Assembly: GCF_037038585.1 (NCBI RefSeq) | Contig: NC_092520.1 | Span: forward strand, 196,642,706-196,706,705 | DNA: 64,000 nt | Reading direction: 5' to 3' | DNA from: Patagioenas fasciata | Lineage: Eukaryota > Chordata > Aves > Columbiformes > Columbidae | Shown here: piece after piece, positions 61,942 to 64,000 of the stretch | Numbering within the stretch: the first letter of the stretch is position 1 | Layout: each line of letters starts with the position of its first letter | The notes under the pieces: model-generated | Databases searched by the model: none | The model's input: the letters and a program-made list of their open reading frames with translations, nothing else | Told to the model about the DNA's origin: nothing | Translations under genes and position numbers: made by a program

Positions 61942-62916
61942 ACAAGTGTCATTCCTTTGGAGAAATTAGTCCACATTCAAACAATTCTTCCATCGATGCA
62001 TCCTAATTTGCAGGATGTGGCCGAAAAATCTAAGTTAAATTCTGGTTTTCTGTAGGAAGAAACTGTGTAGACTTTAACTGCAAGATTTTCCCACCTTTAA
62101 AATTTTATTCTAAATGAATACTGGAAAACGAACTGGGGAATTTTTTGGGAACTTCCTCCTCAAGCCACATCTTCAGTCATATATCTGACTTCAAAAATGC
62201 TAAGAGACAAGATAGATGTCTTCATATTTTATTGTAGGATATGAGAATGACCTGCAATAATAGCTTTTCAAAATACAACTATTAAATCCTGTAAAACTCA
62301 GGGAACTGAGTTTCTTTCTAGGTTGCTACTCTTTTCATATGGGTAGAGTCCAAAAGCCCATTGAGGATGTAGTGTTTATGTTCAATGAACTGCCAAAATG
62401 TAATTAAAATTCTTTGGAATACTTACATGTTAGCACATTTGAAAGAAAAAAGCATCATAAAGGAAAAGGGAATATAATTTATCACACTAAAATAAGTATG
62501 CTGAAAAAATGTAGGCTGTGTTTTAGACACACTGCCAACAACCAGTCATGCATGTCTATTCTTCTGCCAGTGTTAATCTTGTGCATTGTACTTTTCTTTC
62601 TTTCCCTTGTTAAAAATTCTTTGTGCTATTAGAAAAATACAAGAACGGAACGCAGGAGGTGTGGGTGGGAACAGGCACTGAAGAAGTGGAGGAAAAGAAT
62701 GTAATGATATCACCTCTTCTTTTTTACCACGTATTCTGACACTGGGAATTTGGGAATACTCCCAGTGATATTCCATCATGCAGGCCATTTTGAAGATCTT
62801 AAACATATTACAGCTTTCCTTATCCAGTGGGGGATGTAAATGTAGCATGTCCCTTTACAAATAAAAATTATTTTCATTGTCGTAACTGTTGCATTTTTAA
62901 TGTGGAAATTAGCAAG
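61942..62916. other. AT-rich unique DNA, no gene seen
   Basis: No gene or repeat recognised. Confidence 0.55.
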
Positions 62917-63234
62917 TATTCATCATGGGGACAGACTTTTTAACAGGGCCTGTTACAGGAAGATAAGGTGTAATGGTTTTAAACTAAAGGAGGGGAGATT
63001 CAGGCTAGACATGAGAAAGAATTTTTTTACAATGAAGATGGTGAGACACTGGAACAGGTTACCCAGAGAGGGGGTAAATGCCCCATCCATGGAAACATTC
63101 CAGGCCAGGCTGGACGGGGCTCTGAGCAACCTGACCTGGTTGAAGATGTCTCTGCTCATTGAAGGGGGGTTGGACTAGATGGAAAGTCCCTTCCAACCCA
63201 AACTATTATATGATTCTATAATTCTATATATTAC
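62917..63234 (+). mobile_element. CR1 3' fragment, plus strand
   Basis: An open frame (62900-63178) covers the CR1 C-terminus: RLFNRACYRK, RLDMRKNFFTMK and RHWNRLPREGV words, then SNLTWLKMSLLIEGGLD and a stop. The 3' UTR has GGTTGGACTAGATGG and ends in degenerate ATTCTATA units (about 63213-63230). 5'-truncated. Same general subfamily as the copies at 50441 and 57335. Confidence 0.92.
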
Positions 63235-64000
63235 AGTGGTCTTTCTTTGATTTCAGAGAAAAAAAAAAAATAGGCTAATACTGATGAGGTATTTTTATAG
63301 AAGGGTTGGGCAACTGACCGAAATCTCACCCTAATCTTGATGGAGAAATTATCACTTATTGGAGTTTCATTTTGGTTTCATGCCATTTATCCCAGAGTCA
63401 ACAAGGAGATGCCTAATTTCAATTTAATACTTTGTCACTTTTTAAGAGAAGAGATAAGTACCTCCACATAGCACTTCTAAGCCACAGATAGGAAGAATGC
63501 ATGTGTCTTCTAACACATCTCTGTGCAGTGACTCCAGGTCTTTACAGAGGATGTTTGGCATCTTTGAAATAGAAAAAGAAGTGGAAAAGACTCATCTTAA
63601 ATATTTAGGCCCAGAGAAAGTCAATCAGAATTCCAAGCTTTTACAATACAGCACTTTCCTGCTTTGATAAAACTGAAAAACCCAATTGCTTGTGCTCTTG
63701 TTTTTTTTTTTTCCCCAACATTTTGTACAGTTGAACAAGTCTACACCCACATCCTGGTACATATACCGATTGTGCAGATCTTCAGATCTGATTTCATTAC
63801 TTTCTTCCTGTGAGTTGGGAAGATAGTCTACTTAGCAATGGAGGAGAGATAAACACGATTTATTAAAAAAAAAGATTGAAAAGTGAATAAAATACTTACA
63901 AAATTTACCAGGGGAAGTTATAGTCTCTTAAAGTACTTAAAATCTCATTGTTTTTCAAGTGTTTAAATGTTAAACAGATAAAAGATAGATTCAAGTCTTG
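63235..64000. other. AT-rich unique DNA, no gene seen
   Basis: No gene or repeat recognised up to the window end. Confidence 0.55.

Noticed and set aside
1..64000. Bacterial-type systems (CRISPR, operons, defence islands)
   Set aside because: AT-rich vertebrate DNA with bird retrotransposons; no direct-repeat arrays with spacers, no operon-like packing of frames.
1..64000. tRNA and other small RNA genes
   Set aside because: I saw no A/B box pair with a cloverleaf, but I could not scan exhaustively by eye; a covariance-model search would decide.

Overview
This is vertebrate, almost certainly bird, chromosomal DNA. The sequence is AT-rich and carries no dense coding content. What is recognisable is dominated by CR1 non-LTR retrotransposons with the bird-typical octamer tails (ATTCTGTG / ATTCTATG) and by solo LTRs resembling known avian endogenous-retrovirus families. 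I found no host protein-coding gene, tRNA, rRNA or CRISPR array that I can support. The window reads as intergenic or deep intronic sequence. Most of the open frames in it are either pieces of CR1 or shadows of low-complexity tracts.

Layout. Positions 1-6.2 kb are AT-rich unique sequence with one odd T9C decamer repeat. Positions 6.235-10.742 kb hold a nearly full-length CR1: a CpG-rich 5' UTR, ORF1 (zinc-finger and esterase protein), ORF2 (endonuclease and reverse transcriptase), the 3' hairpin and three octamers. Its reading frames are broken at only three places. Positions 10.7-24.5 kb carry a solo LTR (14.6 kb), a perfect TTTTC microsatellite, a 470-nt all-purine tract (20.4 kb), a second LTR family (21.6 kb) and two decayed CR1 pieces. 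Positions 24.5-43.5 kb are almost free of interspersed repeats. Positions 43.5-58 kb are dense in transposable elements: four LTR copies and five CR1 pieces, including two clear nested insertions. Positions 60.7-63.2 kb hold two more CR1 copies.

The elements work as separate transposon layers, not as a pathway. In the CR1, ORF1 and ORF2 proteins would form the retrotransposition particle, the 5' UTR would be the internal promoter, and the 3' hairpin plus octamers would be the template recognised by the reverse transcriptase. The other copies are 5'-truncated relics. Insertion order can be read in two places: CR1 into an ERV LTR, and younger CR1 into older CR1. One solo LTR has a clean 5-bp target-site duplication.

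I did not find a convincing new biological system. The items most worth checking are the regulatory site cluster in the CR1 5' UTR, the lack of an ATG at the start of ORF2, a Cys-rich exon-like open frame near 28.4 kb, and the nested insertions.
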